DNA of 64,000 bases from Pedobacter sp. HDW13 (GCF_011303555.1 NZ_CP049868.1:310001-374000), one strand, 5' to 3'. Positions 1-8,902 are shown, counted from the stretch's first letter. Numbers and translations: made by a program. Notes: generated from the sequence alone by a model not told the origin.

Positions 1-94
1 ATGAGATTTAAATTAATATAAAAAAACAAAATGATTTAAAGTAATTTCTCCAGTCATCCGTCTACAGCATAAAATAAACCTAAATCTTGCTTTT

Positions 95-325
95 ATGATC
101 TCTGTTTTCAAAACAAATGTATTCACAGATAACGAATTGAGTAAAATTAGTCCGTTACTGAACCGTTACTTTAAAGAAATTAAATGGAATATCGATTTGT
201 GGGACAATGATAAAATCCTTCGTGTAGATTCGAACAAAGACTGGACAAAAGAAATTACCGAGGTGTTTAACAGCATCGGTTTAAACTGCATCCATCTCGA
301 AGTTTTCCATTCCGATCCGTTTTAA
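95..325 (+). CDS. small conserved hypothetical, HMA-like fold
   Basis: This 76-residue protein has the look of the heavy-metal-associated ferredoxin-like fold: short beta-alpha-beta-beta-alpha-beta length and a central strand around WNIDLWDNDKILRV (residues 31-44). The metal-binding CxxC of true HMA domains is missing; only one Cys is present, at about residue 65, so metal binding is not supported. It stands alone, with about 220 bases before moaA on the same strand. Function is unknown. The family resemblance is from memory and is only moderately sure; that it is a real gene is likelier because no competing frame is open here. Confidence 0.6.
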   Translation: MISVFKTNVFTDNELSKISPLLNRYFKEIKWNIDLWDNDKILRVDSNKDWTKEITEVFNSIGLNCIHLEVFHSDPF

Positions 326-543
326 TCACAGTATAATAGCTTCCCTAACAACGGATTGTCATTTTCTACATTCTTTTGCCTGCATTTTCATTATTTTACA
401 ACAGATAATTCATAAATTAGCAGTAGCTAATGAAATATTTTAGCAATTCGCTACCATATTTTATCCCCCTAACCCGACATTGGCTTATAAACAACCGTAT
501 ATTCGGCCCATTAATCAGGTTAAATTAAATAAACAAAAGGCAA

Positions 544-1524
544 ATGATAAAAGATTCTTTTGGAAGGGTACATGATTATCTGCGGATATCGCTCACAGAT
601 AACTGCAATTTCCGCTGCTTTTATTGTATGCCCGAGGAAGAATACGACTTCACTCCTGCCTCGCGATTGATGCAAACGGACGAAATTATCCAGCTGGCAG
701 AAGTTTTTGTAGCCAATGGGGTAAGAAAAATCAGGTTAACCGGTGGCGAGCCTTTAGTGCGTAAAGATGCTGCGCAAATTATTACCGCACTCGGGAAACT
801 CCCTGTTGAGCTAACCATTACCACTAACGGAACGCGTATCGCCGAAATGCTGCCCGTTTTAATCGCAGCAGGTATTAAATCCATCAATATCAGTCTGGAT
901 ACCTTGCAACCTGAAAAATTTTTCCTCATTACCCGGAGAGATGTATTTCACCAGGTAAGCAGCAATATCGAACTGCTTTTACAGCACAAAATCAAGGTAA
1001 AAATTAACATGGTGGTGATGAAAGGCCTCAATGATAACGAAATCATCGATTTTATCAGCTGGACCAAACACAACCCTATCCAGGTGCGGTTTATTGAGTT
1101 TATGCCTTTTAGCGGCAACAAATGGACCAGTAACAAAATGTTTTCTTTAGCCGAGATTTTAGCCATTATTGAAAAAGATTTCACGGCGCTACCACTAAAG
1201 GGCGAAGCACACGATACAGCCAAAAACTTTATGATACCCGGTCACGATGGCTCTTTCGCCGTAATTAGCACCATGACCAACCCATTTTGTGATACCTGTA
1301 ACCGCATGCGACTAACCGCAGATGGCAAATTAAAAAACTGTCTCTTTTCGGATAGCGAAACCGATTTGCTTACAGCACTCAGAAAAAAAGAAGACGTACT
1401 CCCACTCATTGAAGCGTCTATTTGGAGCAAGAAAAAAGCCCTTGGCGGTCAATTGGTGCCTGATTTCGAAAAAATAGATGCGGCAACCATTCAAAACAGG
1501 AGTATGATTACCATTGGAGGATAA
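544..1524 (+). CDS. moaA: GTP 3',8-cyclase MoaA
   Basis: Radical SAM enzyme that starts molybdenum cofactor synthesis by converting GTP to 3',8-cyclo-7,8-dihydro-GTP. The N-terminal cluster motif CxxxCxxC is at C21, C25 and C28; the second, substrate-side cluster CxxCx13C is at C249, C252 and C266. The TGGEP SAM motif is present near residue 66. The protein ends in IGG, the C-terminal GG tail that MoaA needs for activity. Length (326 aa) is normal. It is the first gene of the cofactor operon; the next start codon lies 7 bases after its stop, so cotranscription is expected. Confidence 0.97.
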   Translation: MIKDSFGRVHDYLRISLTDNCNFRCFYCMPEEEYDFTPASRLMQTDEIIQLAEVFVANGVRKIRLTGGEPLVRKDAAQIITALGKLPVELTITTNGTRIAEMLPVLIAAGIKSINISLDTLQPEKFFLITRRDVFHQVSSNIELLLQHKIKVKINMVVMKGLNDNEIIDFISWTKHNPIQVRFIEFMPFSGNKWTSNKMFSLAEILAIIEKDFTALPLKGEAHDTAKNFMIPGHDGSFAVISTMTNPFCDTCNRMRLTADGKLKNCLFSDSETDLLTALRKKEDVLPLIEASIWSKKKALGGQLVPDFEKIDAATIQNRSMITIGG

Positions 1525-1531
1525 ACTATTC

Positions 1532-2710
1532 ATGATTAGCGTTAAAGCAGCAAAAGACCTCATTTCAGAAAATATTACACCCTTAACACCAGTTCTGATT
1601 CCGCTGAGCCAGGCTTCGGGCCATATTTTGGCTGCCGATGTTTATGCACATTTAGATATTCCTGCATTCAGACAATCATCAATGGATGGTTATGCGCTCA
1701 AATTTTCAGACGCTGAAAAAGAACTGCAACTGATTGGCGAAATGGCGGCTGGTACCCCAACAAATCTGACCATTAAAGAAGGAGAAACCAGCCGAATTTT
1801 TACCGGTGCCCCATTACCCGATGGAGCCGATACGGTGGTAATACAGGAAAAAATTACCCGTACAGGAGATAAAATTACTTTACAGGATGCTAATTTAAAG
1901 CCGGGCCTAAATGTACGCGCCATAGGTTCTGAAATTGCTTCAGGTGCATTGGCTATGAAAAAAGGCGACTTGTTGAACCCCGCTGCAGTAGGCTTTTTAG
2001 CAGGCATTGGTATTACCGAAGCCACAGTATTTCCTTTACCACAAATTGCCATTATTGTAACCGGTAAAGAATTGCAAAAACCCGGAGAAACACTTGCATT
2101 TGGCCAGGTTTACGAATCTAATTCCTATTCACTATCTGCCGCACTAAAGACAGAAGGCATAACCCATATTACGGTTTATGAGGCTGATGATGACCTGGAT
2201 ATCCTGCAAAATGTACTTCAAAAAGCATTGAACCACAACGATCTGGTGCTCTTAACTGGGGGCGTGAGTGTAGGCGATTATGATTTTGTAATTGAAGCCG
2301 CTACTCGTTGTGGGGTAAAACAGGTTTTCCACAAAGTAAAACAAAAACCAGGTAAACCGTTATACTTCGGCACATATATCTCGAAATTAATATTTGGCTT
2401 ACCCGGCAATCCATCTTCGGTGTTAAGCTGTTATTACAACTATGTATTGCCTTCCATCAAGGCACTCACGCAAAAAAATAATTCGGTAACAGAAGTGCAG
2501 GCCATGCTTACCCATGCTTATACCAAACCTGCCGGACTTACCCATTTCCTTAAAGGCAAATACGAAAACGGAAAGGTTAGCCCCCTTGGCGCACAGGAAT
2601 CGTACCGTTTGAGCTCCTTTGCCCAATCCAATTGTCTGATATGCCTTAACGAAACACAAGAAAATTTCGAAAAGGGAGAAACTGTAACCGTTCTGATTTT
2701 ACCCCAATAA
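1532..2710 (+). CDS. moeA: molybdopterin molybdenumtransferase MoeA
   Basis: Inserts molybdate into adenylylated molybdopterin to finish Moco. Visible family motifs are SSMDGYA near the N-terminus, the GGVSVGDYD loop in the MogA-like domain and PGNPSS after it. I place the start at the ATG at 1532 rather than the in-frame TTG at 1514, because GGAGG at 1516-1520 is well spaced upstream of it and MoeA proteins normally begin right before the VKAAKDLI helix. Length of about 392 aa is usual. It follows moaA by 7 bases and is followed 2 bases later by the transporter gene. Confidence 0.95.
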   Translation: MISVKAAKDLISENITPLTPVLIPLSQASGHILAADVYAHLDIPAFRQSSMDGYALKFSDAEKELQLIGEMAAGTPTNLTIKEGETSRIFTGAPLPDGADTVVIQEKITRTGDKITLQDANLKPGLNVRAIGSEIASGALAMKKGDLLNPAAVGFLAGIGITEATVFPLPQIAIIVTGKELQKPGETLAFGQVYESNSYSLSAALKTEGITHITVYEADDDLDILQNVLQKALNHNDLVLLTGGVSVGDYDFVIEAATRCGVKQVFHKVKQKPGKPLYFGTYISKLIFGLPGNPSSVLSCYYNYVLPSIKALTQKNNSVTEVQAMLTHAYTKPAGLTHFLKGKYENGKVSPLGAQESYRLSSFAQSNCLICLNETQENFEKGETVTVLILPQ

Positions 2711-2712
2711 CT

Positions 2713-3453
2713 ATGCAAGAGAGCTTAATCCTTTTTTACTGTTTACTTTTTATCGTAGCCTTTTTATATGCCTCGGTAGGTCATGGTGGTGCGAGCGGCT
2801 ATCTGGCATTAATGGCCATTTTTGCCATTTCGCCTGCCGTTATGAAACCAACAGCGCTGTTGCTTAACCTTTTTGTTTCATCTACCTCGTTTATTCAGTT
2901 TTACCGTGGTGGGCATTTTAAATGGAAAACCTTTTGGCCATTTGCCCTGGCCTCCATTCCCCTATCTTTTGTGGGCGGTATGATGGCAATTGAAAGTTCC
3001 ATCTATAAAAAAATATTAGGGATACTCCTACTCATTCCGGTAATCCGTTTTTTCTTTTTTAAAAACACCGATCCCAAAGATTTTAAACCTTCAAACGTTC
3101 CTTTATCACTGGCCATTGGTGGCATTATCGGCCTGTTATCGGGTATGATTGGTATTGGTGGCGGCATTATCCTCTCGCCGATATTATTGTTGTTAAAATG
3201 GACCGATCAGAAACAAACCGCAGCCATTAGTGCAGCTTTCATTTTTGTAAATTCCGTTTCAGGTTTGGGTGGCCAGTTAATTAAAGGTTTTGAATTTAAC
3301 AGCCATATGCTGGCTTATGTAGGTGTTGCCTTTGCAGGAGGGATATGCGGGGCTTATTTCGGAGCCCTAAAATTTCCTCAAACCGTATTAAAAAATGTAC
3401 TGGCTTGTGTATTGGCCTTAGCCGCTTATAAACTGTTATTTACCCATGCTTAA
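2713..3453 (+). CDS. TauE/SafE family sulfite-type exporter
   Basis: Integral membrane protein of 246 aa with about eight hydrophobic segments in two homologous halves. Each half carries the family's Gly-rich motif: GHGGASGYLALMAI near residue 21 and GMIGIGGGIILSP near residue 143. TauE/SafE members export sulfite or small sulfur-containing organic anions. Its place inside a Moco operon, two bases after moeA and overlapping the next gene by 8 bases, suggests a role in sulfur anion movement linked to a molybdoenzyme or to sulfur transfer in cofactor synthesis; that link is inference. The substrate cannot be read from the sequence. Confidence 0.88.
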   Translation: MQESLILFYCLLFIVAFLYASVGHGGASGYLALMAIFAISPAVMKPTALLLNLFVSSTSFIQFYRGGHFKWKTFWPFALASIPLSFVGGMMAIESSIYKKILGILLLIPVIRFFFFKNTDPKDFKPSNVPLSLAIGGIIGLLSGMIGIGGGIILSPILLLLKWTDQKQTAAISAAFIFVNSVSGLGGQLIKGFEFNSHMLAYVGVAFAGGICGAYFGALKFPQTVLKNVLACVLALAAYKLLFTHA

Positions 3454-3952
3454 TATGAAATATTTATTTATCGCCTTACTATTTGCCACTTTTACAGCTA
3501 AAGCTCAGGAAAGCAAACAATTTACAATTGAAGGAAAAGTTAAAAACACTTTAACCGTTAACCTCTCTGATTTAAAACAATACCAAACCGTTAGTTTAGA
3601 TAGTATTACTGTTTTTAACCACTTGATGCAGCGCAAAAGCAGTATCAAAAATGTTAAAGGGGTGTTGTTAAAAGATATTCTGGCCAAAGTAGAAATCGAT
3701 ACCGATTCGCCTAAAAAACTGAGTGAGTTTTATCTGGTATTTACCGCAACTGATAATTATAAGGTAGTATATTCATGGAACGAGATTTTTAACTCCCCAA
3801 CCGGAAATCAGTTACTCGTTTTAACCAGTTATGATACCAATCCGGCCAAAGCCGAAAAAGGTAATATTGCCGTCATTACAGCGAGTGATTTTGCTACTGG
3901 CAGGCGATTTGTAAAAGGATTGAGTAAAATCAACATCTTACAGGTAAATTAG
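3446..3952 (+). CDS. secreted molybdopterin-domain-like protein
   Basis: 168 aa with a Sec signal peptide (MKYLFIALLFATFTAKAQ). The mature part reads like a reduced version of the oxidoreductase molybdopterin-binding (SUOX) fold: a beta-rich start, VKGVLLKDIL around residues 70-80, then a strand-rich segment ending in GRRFVKGLSKINILQ. The catalytic Cys that ligates Mo in sulfite oxidases is not seen, and there is no Cys in the mature protein. The start is either ATG 3446 or ATG 3455. It overlaps the TauE gene by 8 bases and precedes moaD, so it belongs to the operon. A Moco carrier or accessory role is possible; catalytic function is doubtful. Confidence 0.7.
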   Translation: MLNMKYLFIALLFATFTAKAQESKQFTIEGKVKNTLTVNLSDLKQYQTVSLDSITVFNHLMQRKSSIKNVKGVLLKDILAKVEIDTDSPKKLSEFYLVFTATDNYKVVYSWNEIFNSPTGNQLLVLTSYDTNPAKAEKGNIAVITASDFATGRRFVKGLSKINILQVN

Positions 3953-3956
3953 CCCC

Positions 3957-4190
3957 ATGGAAATTGAAATCATCAGTTTTGGAAAGATTGCAGAATTTAT
4001 AGGCAATCAAAAAATTGATATCGCTGAAATTGCCGATACCGATAAGTTAAAAATACATTTAGAAACGCTGTTTCCAAAGCTGAAAGATATTAAATACAAA
4101 TTTGCGTTAAACAACCACCTGGTACAAGATAACAGCGCAATTAACCATAAAGATACATTGGCCATCATGCCGCCCTTTTCAGGAGGATAA
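3957..4190 (+). CDS. moaD: molybdopterin synthase sulfur carrier subunit MoaD
   Basis: 77-residue ubiquitin-like sulfur carrier. It ends in PPFSGG, the Gly-Gly tail that is adenylylated by MoeB and converted to a thiocarboxylate, which then gives sulfur to cyclic pyranopterin in the MoaD-MoaE complex. The hydrophobic beta-grasp pattern and the VSGG-type C-terminus are what identify it; overall length is typical. moeB starts 6 bases after its stop, matching the functional pair. Confidence 0.94.
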   Translation: MEIEIISFGKIAEFIGNQKIDIAEIADTDKLKIHLETLFPKLKDIKYKFALNNHLVQDNSAINHKDTLAIMPPFSGG

Positions 4191-4196
4191 TAAGAA

Positions 4197-5302
4197 ATGA
4201 GTGCAGAACGATACAACAGGCAGATTATTCTGAAAGGATTTGGCGAAGCGGCACAGCAGCAGCTGTTAAAAGCAAAGGTGCTGGTTATTGGCGCCGGTGG
4301 ACTGGGCTGCCCGGCATTGCAGTACCTGGCGGCAGCAGGCATTGGCCATTTAGGGATTGTGGATGATGATACGGTATCGTTATCTAATCTCCACCGCCAG
4401 ATCTTGTTTACCACTGCCGATATCGGAAAATTAAAAACCGAGATAGCTGCAAAAAGGTTGCAGGAAATGAATCCCCAGATTGGGATTGTTACGCACCCTA
4501 TCCGGCTGCAGAAAGGCAATATCCTCAATATTTTATCCCGCTACGACTATATTCTGGATGGAACCGATAATTTTGAATCGAGGTACCTGATTAACGATGC
4601 CTGTGCCTTGCTGAGCAAACCTTTGATATTTGCAGCCGTTTCGGGTTTTGAAGGTCAGCTGGCCATATTTAATGCTGCTGATAATTTAGCCGGAAGTACC
4701 AATTACCGTGATATTTTTCCGGTACCACCAGGCAAGGGCGAAATTCCAAATTGTGCAGAAAATGGCGTTTTAGGAGTTCTACCGGGCATAATTGGCACAA
4801 TGGCAGCAGCCGAAACGATTAAACTGATTACCAAAACGGGCGAGTCGCTGCGCAACAAAATACTTAATTACAATTTACTTACACACCAGCAATACATCAT
4901 CAGCATCAGTCAGGCCAATAACTATATTTTGCCCAAAACCGTTGCTGAATTTTTAACTATGGAATATCAGGATACCTGCGAAGCTCCCACGGATACGAAG
5001 AAATAGATACAGCAACGCTTACCAAACTCAGGCAACAAGAATCGGTAATACTGATCGATGTACGCGAAAAACACGAAGTACCAGTACTGGATAAACAGAT
5101 TTTCACACAGGTACCCATGTCTGAACTGGCTAACTTTATAACCAAAGGATTTTCGCAAAAACATGTGGTTTTAATTTGTCAGCACGGAATTAGAAGCGTT
5201 GCCGCCGCCGAAGCATTACAGGAGAAATTTGGTAATACTAAAAAAATATACAGCTTAAAAGGCGGAATTGTTAAATGGAGAGATTATTTTATCAGACCCT
5301 AA
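4197..5302 (+). CDS. moeB: MoeB adenylyltransferase fused to rhodanese, frameshifted
   Basis: ThiF/MoeB family protein that adenylylates the MoaD C-terminus, with a C-terminal rhodanese domain for sulfur transfer. The first frame (4197-5006) carries the nucleotide-binding loop VIGAGGLGC and the NLHRQ motif. The rhodanese part continues in another frame: DNA from about 4982 reads SSHGYEEIDTATLTKL, then SVILIDVREKHEV, and has the active loop CQHGIRS. The switch needs one extra base; making CCC at 4986-4988 into CCCC joins the frames cleanly as EAPHGYEEI. I treat it as one gene with a likely sequence error. The CxxC zinc motif of E. coli MoeB is absent (NYRDIFP), while the PNC cysteine is kept. 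Confidence 0.88.
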
Positions 5303-5303
5303 C

Positions 5304-5746
5304 ATGAGCGAAAAGAAGATCAAAAACATATTTGTACAGGGCAAAATAGATCCGGCCTTTATTGCCGATAGCATTGCAAAACACAGCTGTAAAACGGGTA
5401 TTGGTGGCCACAGTATTTTCATGGGCCAGGTACGGAAAGATGAAATAGGTGGCAAACTTGTTTCGGCAATCGAATATACCACTTACGAACCCTTGCACTC
5501 GAAAAAATGCACGAGATAAGGGAAGCTGTTTTTACAAAATACCCGCTTAACTGTATGCACGTTTACCACAGTTTGGGTAACATTAAGGCTGGCGAAATCT
5601 GCCTGTTTGTATTTACCTCTTCTGCGCACCGCAAACCTGCAATTGATGCCTGTAGCGAAGTGGTGGAGCGCCTAAAAGCAGAGTTACCGGTGTGGGGTAA
5701 AGAAATATTTGAAGACGAAACCCACCAGTGGAAAGAAAATATTTAA
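5304..5746 (+). CDS. moaE: molybdopterin synthase catalytic subunit MoaE, frameshifted
   Basis: MoaE binds cyclic pyranopterin monophosphate and takes sulfur from MoaD to make molybdopterin. The N-terminal half (GGHSIFMGQVRKDEIGG, IEYTTYEP) reads in one frame until 5519; the C-terminal half (MHEIREAVFTKYP, HVYHSLGNIKAGE, LPVWGKEIFED) reads in the next frame from about 5507. Adding one base, either to the A6 run at 5502-5507 or just upstream, restores a normal protein of about 147 aa. The start at 5304 is one base after the moeB stop. The pattern is the same as in moeB just upstream, so a read error is likely. Confidence 0.88.
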
Positions 5747-5747
5747 T

Positions 5748-6656
5748 ATGGTTAACATCACAAAAAAATCAAACAGTTTAAGGATTGCCATTGCCTGTGC
5801 TACTGTAAAAGTATCGAAGCAGGAAACTATCGAAGCCATTGAGCAACGTAAAATACCCAAAGGCGATGTATTCGAATTTGCACGTGCTGCCGGACTGTTT
5901 GGCGTAAAAAAAACCAGTGATGTTATTCCCGATTGCCACCCGCTCCCGGTCGAGTATACGGCTATTACCTACGAGATCATCGATCTGGAGGTTGTCATTA
6001 CCGTTGAAGTACATACCGTTTATAAAACCGGTGTTGAAGTTGAAGCCATGCATGGTGCTTCTGTGGCGGCATTAACCATGTACGATATGCTTAAGCCGAT
6101 TGATAAAGGCATAGAAATAGCCAATATTAAGCTGCTTAAAAAATCGGGCGGCAAATCAGACCTTAAAAATGCACGGTTTCCTGAAATTAAGGCTGCAGTT
6201 GTGGTTTGCTCTGATTCGGTTTATGAGAACAAAGCGCAAGACAGCTCGGGCAAGGCCATTATTGCACGTCTCGAACAGTTTGGTATTGATACCGGGCAAT
6301 ATGAAATTGTACCGGATGATGTTAAAGCCATTGGCAATAAAGCCACTGAACTGAGCAATGCAGGCTACCAGTTGCTGATCTTTACCGGAGGCACCGGGCT
6401 CTCGCCACGTGATGTTACCCCCGATGCCATTTTGCCTTTAATTGGCCGGCCTATAGCGGGTATTATGGAAACTGCACGCCAGTACGGGCAAGAGCGTATG
6501 CCTTATGCGATGCTTTCCAGAGGCGTAGCGGGTTTTATTGGTCAAACGCTTGTACTCACCTTTCCAGGCTCCAAAAACGGTGTGGAAGAAAGTATGGATG
6601 TTTTATTTCCGCATGTTTTTCATTTGTTCAAAGTAATTAAGGGCGAAAAACATTAA
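5748..6656 (+). CDS. moaCB: bifunctional MoaC-MoaB/MogA fusion
   Basis: The N-terminal half (about residues 1-145) is MoaC, cyclic pyranopterin monophosphate synthase, with KGDVFEFARAAG, the DCHPLP motif and VEVEAMHGASVAALTMYDM. The C-terminal half (about 150-302) is a MoaB/MogA-type molybdopterin adenylyltransferase, with AAVVVCSDS, FTGGTGLSPRDVTP and the end motif LTFPGSKNGVEE. Fusions of this kind are known in Bacteroidetes. The ATG at 5748 is chosen over the in-frame one at 5709 because it sits 1 base after the moaE stop and gives the standard MoaC start MVNIT. It closes the operon. Confidence 0.94.
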   Translation: MVNITKKSNSLRIAIACATVKVSKQETIEAIEQRKIPKGDVFEFARAAGLFGVKKTSDVIPDCHPLPVEYTAITYEIIDLEVVITVEVHTVYKTGVEVEAMHGASVAALTMYDMLKPIDKGIEIANIKLLKKSGGKSDLKNARFPEIKAAVVVCSDSVYENKAQDSSGKAIIARLEQFGIDTGQYEIVPDDVKAIGNKATELSNAGYQLLIFTGGTGLSPRDVTPDAILPLIGRPIAGIMETARQYGQERMPYAMLSRGVAGFIGQTLVLTFPGSKNGVEESMDVLFPHVFHLFKVIKGEKH

Positions 6657-6960
6657 TGCGCTTAAATTTACCACCTAAGATACCTAAGTACATATAAGGG
6701 GCTATTTTAATATAGCGGATCGTCATTCCCGTGTAGGCGGGAATCGTAATGAAACATGTAAATGAGCTTAAAGCTTAAACGTTTGACCTTCAACCTTGTT
6801 CGGCGAACCCTAAAACTTCCACCTTAAACCTTAAGCAAGCTAGTACCCTCCTCATTACCAGACCATCTGTATTTTTATACAATAAATGTCTTAATCTTAA
6901 TTCAATCTAAACAACATAATTCCCTTTTCTGATCAAAAATTAAGTCTTATTTTTGCCCAC
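6657..6960. other. intergenic region with dispersed hairpin
   Basis: No gene is seen here. A hairpin at 6725-6744 has arms ATTCCCG and CGGGAAT around a 6-base loop; the same type of element occurs twice in the gap at 18690-18936. The stretch 6775-6836 is low-complexity CCTTCAACC/CCTTAAACC-like sequence. The right end carries the promoter of the next gene. Confidence 0.6.
6925..6955 (+). promoter_or_regulatory. Bacteroidetes-type promoter, probably leaderless
   Basis: TATTTTTG at 6948-6955 fits the -7 consensus TAnnTTTG. A TTTT at 6925-6928 is a weak -33 element at 19-base spacing. The ATG at 6961 begins 5 bases after the -7 box, about where transcription should start. Confidence 0.5.
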
Positions 6961-7302
6961 ATGTCGGCTAAATACAGGGTTTTATACTTCTTCCAAAATT
7001 CAGAAACGGTTATCCTAGAAATACAACGTCTTGATTTACCTCCAAATGCAGATGCGGAGGCAACTTATCACTGGCTTTATTTTGATAAAATGACAGGCTC
7101 ATTGATCAAATTATGGTTCCGTTCGCTTGATTCTTCTTCGGAGATAGAGGAACGTTATTTTGAACAGGGTTATCTAAAATTCAACAAAACAGAAGCCACA
7201 TATATCGAAAAACACAATTCTTCCCAGCAGAAATTGAATAACATGGGCAACAGAAGTATAGAATACCCAATTCTTGAAATGCTCGAAAACTATTTAAAAT
7301 AG
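6961..7302 (+). CDS. hypothetical protein, 113 aa
   Basis: Soluble protein without signal peptide or membrane segment. The first half is strand-rich (YRVLYFFQNSETVILEIQRL) with many aromatic residues; the second half is polar with a helical end (ILEMLENYLK). I do not recognise the family. Its own promoter-like TATTTTTG lies right before the start, and it converges on the next gene with only 6 bases between the stops, so it is likely monocistronic. Confidence 0.55.
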   Translation: MSAKYRVLYFFQNSETVILEIQRLDLPPNADAEATYHWLYFDKMTGSLIKLWFRSLDSSSEIEERYFEQGYLKFNKTEATYIEKHNSSQQKLNNMGNRSIEYPILEMLENYLK

Positions 7303-7308
7303 CCCCAT

Positions 7309-7977
7309 TTACGCCATTTCAGGAAGTTCAGCGGTTAAGCTGGCTTTGCTTAAAGGGTATCTGGATTGGTGAAAATTTTGAAGGGATACAGCAAAATCGG
7401 CATACCAATCCTGTTTATGCATTTCATCTAACAGTTGTGCACATGAACATACATCAGCATCGGCCTGATGAATGGCCTTAGCTACAAAAGCAACTACTTC
7501 CCATATGCCATCCATTAAAAAGAACCTGAATGCAGTCAAAATAGCCGACCACTGCACTTTTTTAGGATGAAGCAAGAAAAACCTGCAAACGGGACTACAT
7601 AAACGCTTAAACGACATATAATCTTCTTCTGCCCCCTTAACATCCAATAAACCATCGCTGTATGGCAGGTGTATAATTTCCGTCGAAATTTTGTCAAGCC
7701 CGTGAGCATAAACACTCGAAGCGCAGATAGAAGATATGGATATAAGTGCAAGGTGATCGTAAATCTCGGGGTGCATTTTCAGCTTTCCGTTTCTTACAAA
7801 TACGAGTCCTCCTTTTTTATTGGTAGCCTGCACATTCATAGCCGAAAGGCTTAGAAGCTCAAATTCTGTTGCAAAATTAAGCGCCATCACAAATTGAGCG
7901 GCTGCCATAAAAGTGCCTTCATCCAGACGTTTATTGTATGTGGCAGGCGTAGATGCTGAAAAAATAGAAAGTTGCAA
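7309..7977 (-). CDS. hypothetical protein, 222 aa
   Basis: Mostly helical soluble protein with no signal peptide that I can see. It has several Cys (SICASS, CSPVCRFF, DVCSCAQ) but no clear metal-binding spacing. Not recognised. The upstream 280 bases up to csp hold no gene. Start at 7977 is the first Met of the open frame; the Met at residue 24 (MAAAQF) is an alternative. It is convergent with the gene at 6961. Confidence 0.5.
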   Translation of the reverse strand: MQLSIFSASTPATYNKRLDEGTFMAAAQFVMALNFATEFELLSLSAMNVQATNKKGGLVFVRNGKLKMHPEIYDHLALISISSICASSVYAHGLDKISTEIIHLPYSDGLLDVKGAEEDYMSFKRLCSPVCRFFLLHPKKVQWSAILTAFRFFLMDGIWEVVAFVAKAIHQADADVCSCAQLLDEMHKQDWYADFAVSLQNFHQSRYPLSKASLTAELPEMA

Positions 7978-8206
7978 AAATATTTAGTTTTTCTGGTTCC
8001 GGCCGACTGTATCGACAGTAACAAAAATAAAAATCCAATCCAGAAAACAACTATACAAAAGCCGCTAGAAAGTGTTAAAAAAGGTAATTCGTTAAAAATG
8101 AGCACGATTTTTTTTCAACCTCCCCTATTCATTTTCTGAACAACAATGGAGTGTGGCTACACTCAGGTGTATAGCAGTGGATTTAGGTAAAATCGAAAAA
8201 TAAGGC

Positions 8207-8233
8207 AAAAAAAAAGCAGGACTAAATCCTGCT
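8207..8233 (-). terminator. rho-independent terminator of the cold shock gene
   Basis: Read on the minus strand, arms AGCAGGA and TCCTGCT (8227-8233 and 8215-8221) enclose a 5-base loop, followed by a run of eight or nine T (8215 down to 8207). It lies 23 bases after the csp stop codon. Confidence 0.85.
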
Positions 8234-8255
8234 CAAAATCTTTTTAGGGGAAGAA

Positions 8256-8444
8256 TTATACAACTCTTACTTTCACTGCATTAAGGCCTTTTTTGCCTTC
8301 TTGAACTTCGTATTCAACTGTATCATTTTCTCTGATTTCGTCAATCAGGCCTGATGCATGCACAAAAATCTCAGTTCCGCTTTCCTCTTTAATAAAGCCA
8401 AAGCCTTTTTCTGAGTTAAAAAATTTTACTGTTCCGTTTTTCAT
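8256..8444 (-). CDS. cold shock protein, CspA family
   Basis: 62-residue single cold shock domain that binds single-stranded RNA and DNA. The RNP1 motif KGFGFI and RNP2 motif IFVHAS are both present, preceded by the family start NGTVKFFN. The frame is open 17 codons further upstream, but the start MKNGTVKFF at 8444 is the standard one. A strong terminator follows it and a good promoter precedes it, with a leader of only about 20 bases, unlike the long thermosensor leader of E. coli cspA. Confidence 0.96.
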   Translation of the reverse strand: MKNGTVKFFNSEKGFGFIKEESGTEIFVHASGLIDEIRENDTVEYEVQEGKKGLNAVKVRVV

Positions 8445-8473
8445 TATACTGGATGTTTTTAAATTTAAAGACC

Positions 8474-8503
8474 CAAAAATAGGATTAAAACCCAAAAACC
8501 AAA
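8474..8503 (-). promoter_or_regulatory. promoter of the cold shock gene
   Basis: On the minus strand TTTG (8503-8500) and TATTTTTG (8481-8474) match the Bacteroidetes -33 TTTG and -7 TAnnTTTG elements at 18-base spacing. The predicted leader to the ATG at 8444 is about 20-25 bases. Confidence 0.65.
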
Positions 8504-8614
8504 ATTACAAGCAAATAAAATTGATAATAATGCGCAAAAAGTTTCACAACTGTAAAGTTTATCTTTACACCTTCGACTAAAAAATCAGCCTAATTGCATC
8601 CCAAAATAAGATTA

Positions 8615-8902
8615 TCACGCCTTTCTTTGTGCAAGAGATGAATACCAATTAATTGGATGCGATCTTAAATTCATGCCATCACTTTCAATGTGATAAAGGA
8701 TAATTGGCATGGTAAAATCGACAAAACGTTCAACCTGTCGCGAAAGTTTACCCAAAAAATCCATGCTGGATACGCCTTCTTTTAAATGAACATAGATTAC
8801 ACTTTTTGTTTTAAATTCAAAGCGCTCGACTATTCCGGGCCACTCTGTTTTTATCCTGCTTAAGAAAGCTTTGATTTTGGTTTCTTCTTTAAGTTTTTCC
8901 AT
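8615..8902 (-). CDS. hypothetical protein, 95 aa
   Basis: Small soluble protein with a helical N-terminus (KLKEETKIKAFLSRIK) and a strand-rich middle (FEFKTKSVIYVHLK). I do not recognise it. It is separated from csp by 170 bases and has its own start after an AT-rich region; it could be a ribosome- or stress-associated small protein but nothing in the sequence shows that. Confidence 0.5.
   Translation of the reverse strand: MEKLKEETKIKAFLSRIKTEWPGIVERFEFKTKSVIYVHLKEGVSSMDFLGKLSRQVERFVDFTMPIILYHIESDGMNLRSHPINWYSSLAQRKA

Noticed and set aside
4007..4528. 173-residue open frame antisense to moaD and moeB
   Set aside because: It has no family resemblance and covers two well-identified genes; it is a shadow of their codon pattern.
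5117..5302. Stand-alone small rhodanese gene
   Set aside because: The frame continues upstream of this Met with rhodanese sequence (LIDVREKHEV), so the Met is internal to the fused protein.
4986..5507. Programmed frameshifting in moeB and moaE
   Set aside because: No slippery heptamer in the right phase is seen at either site, and neither gene is known to use frameshifting.
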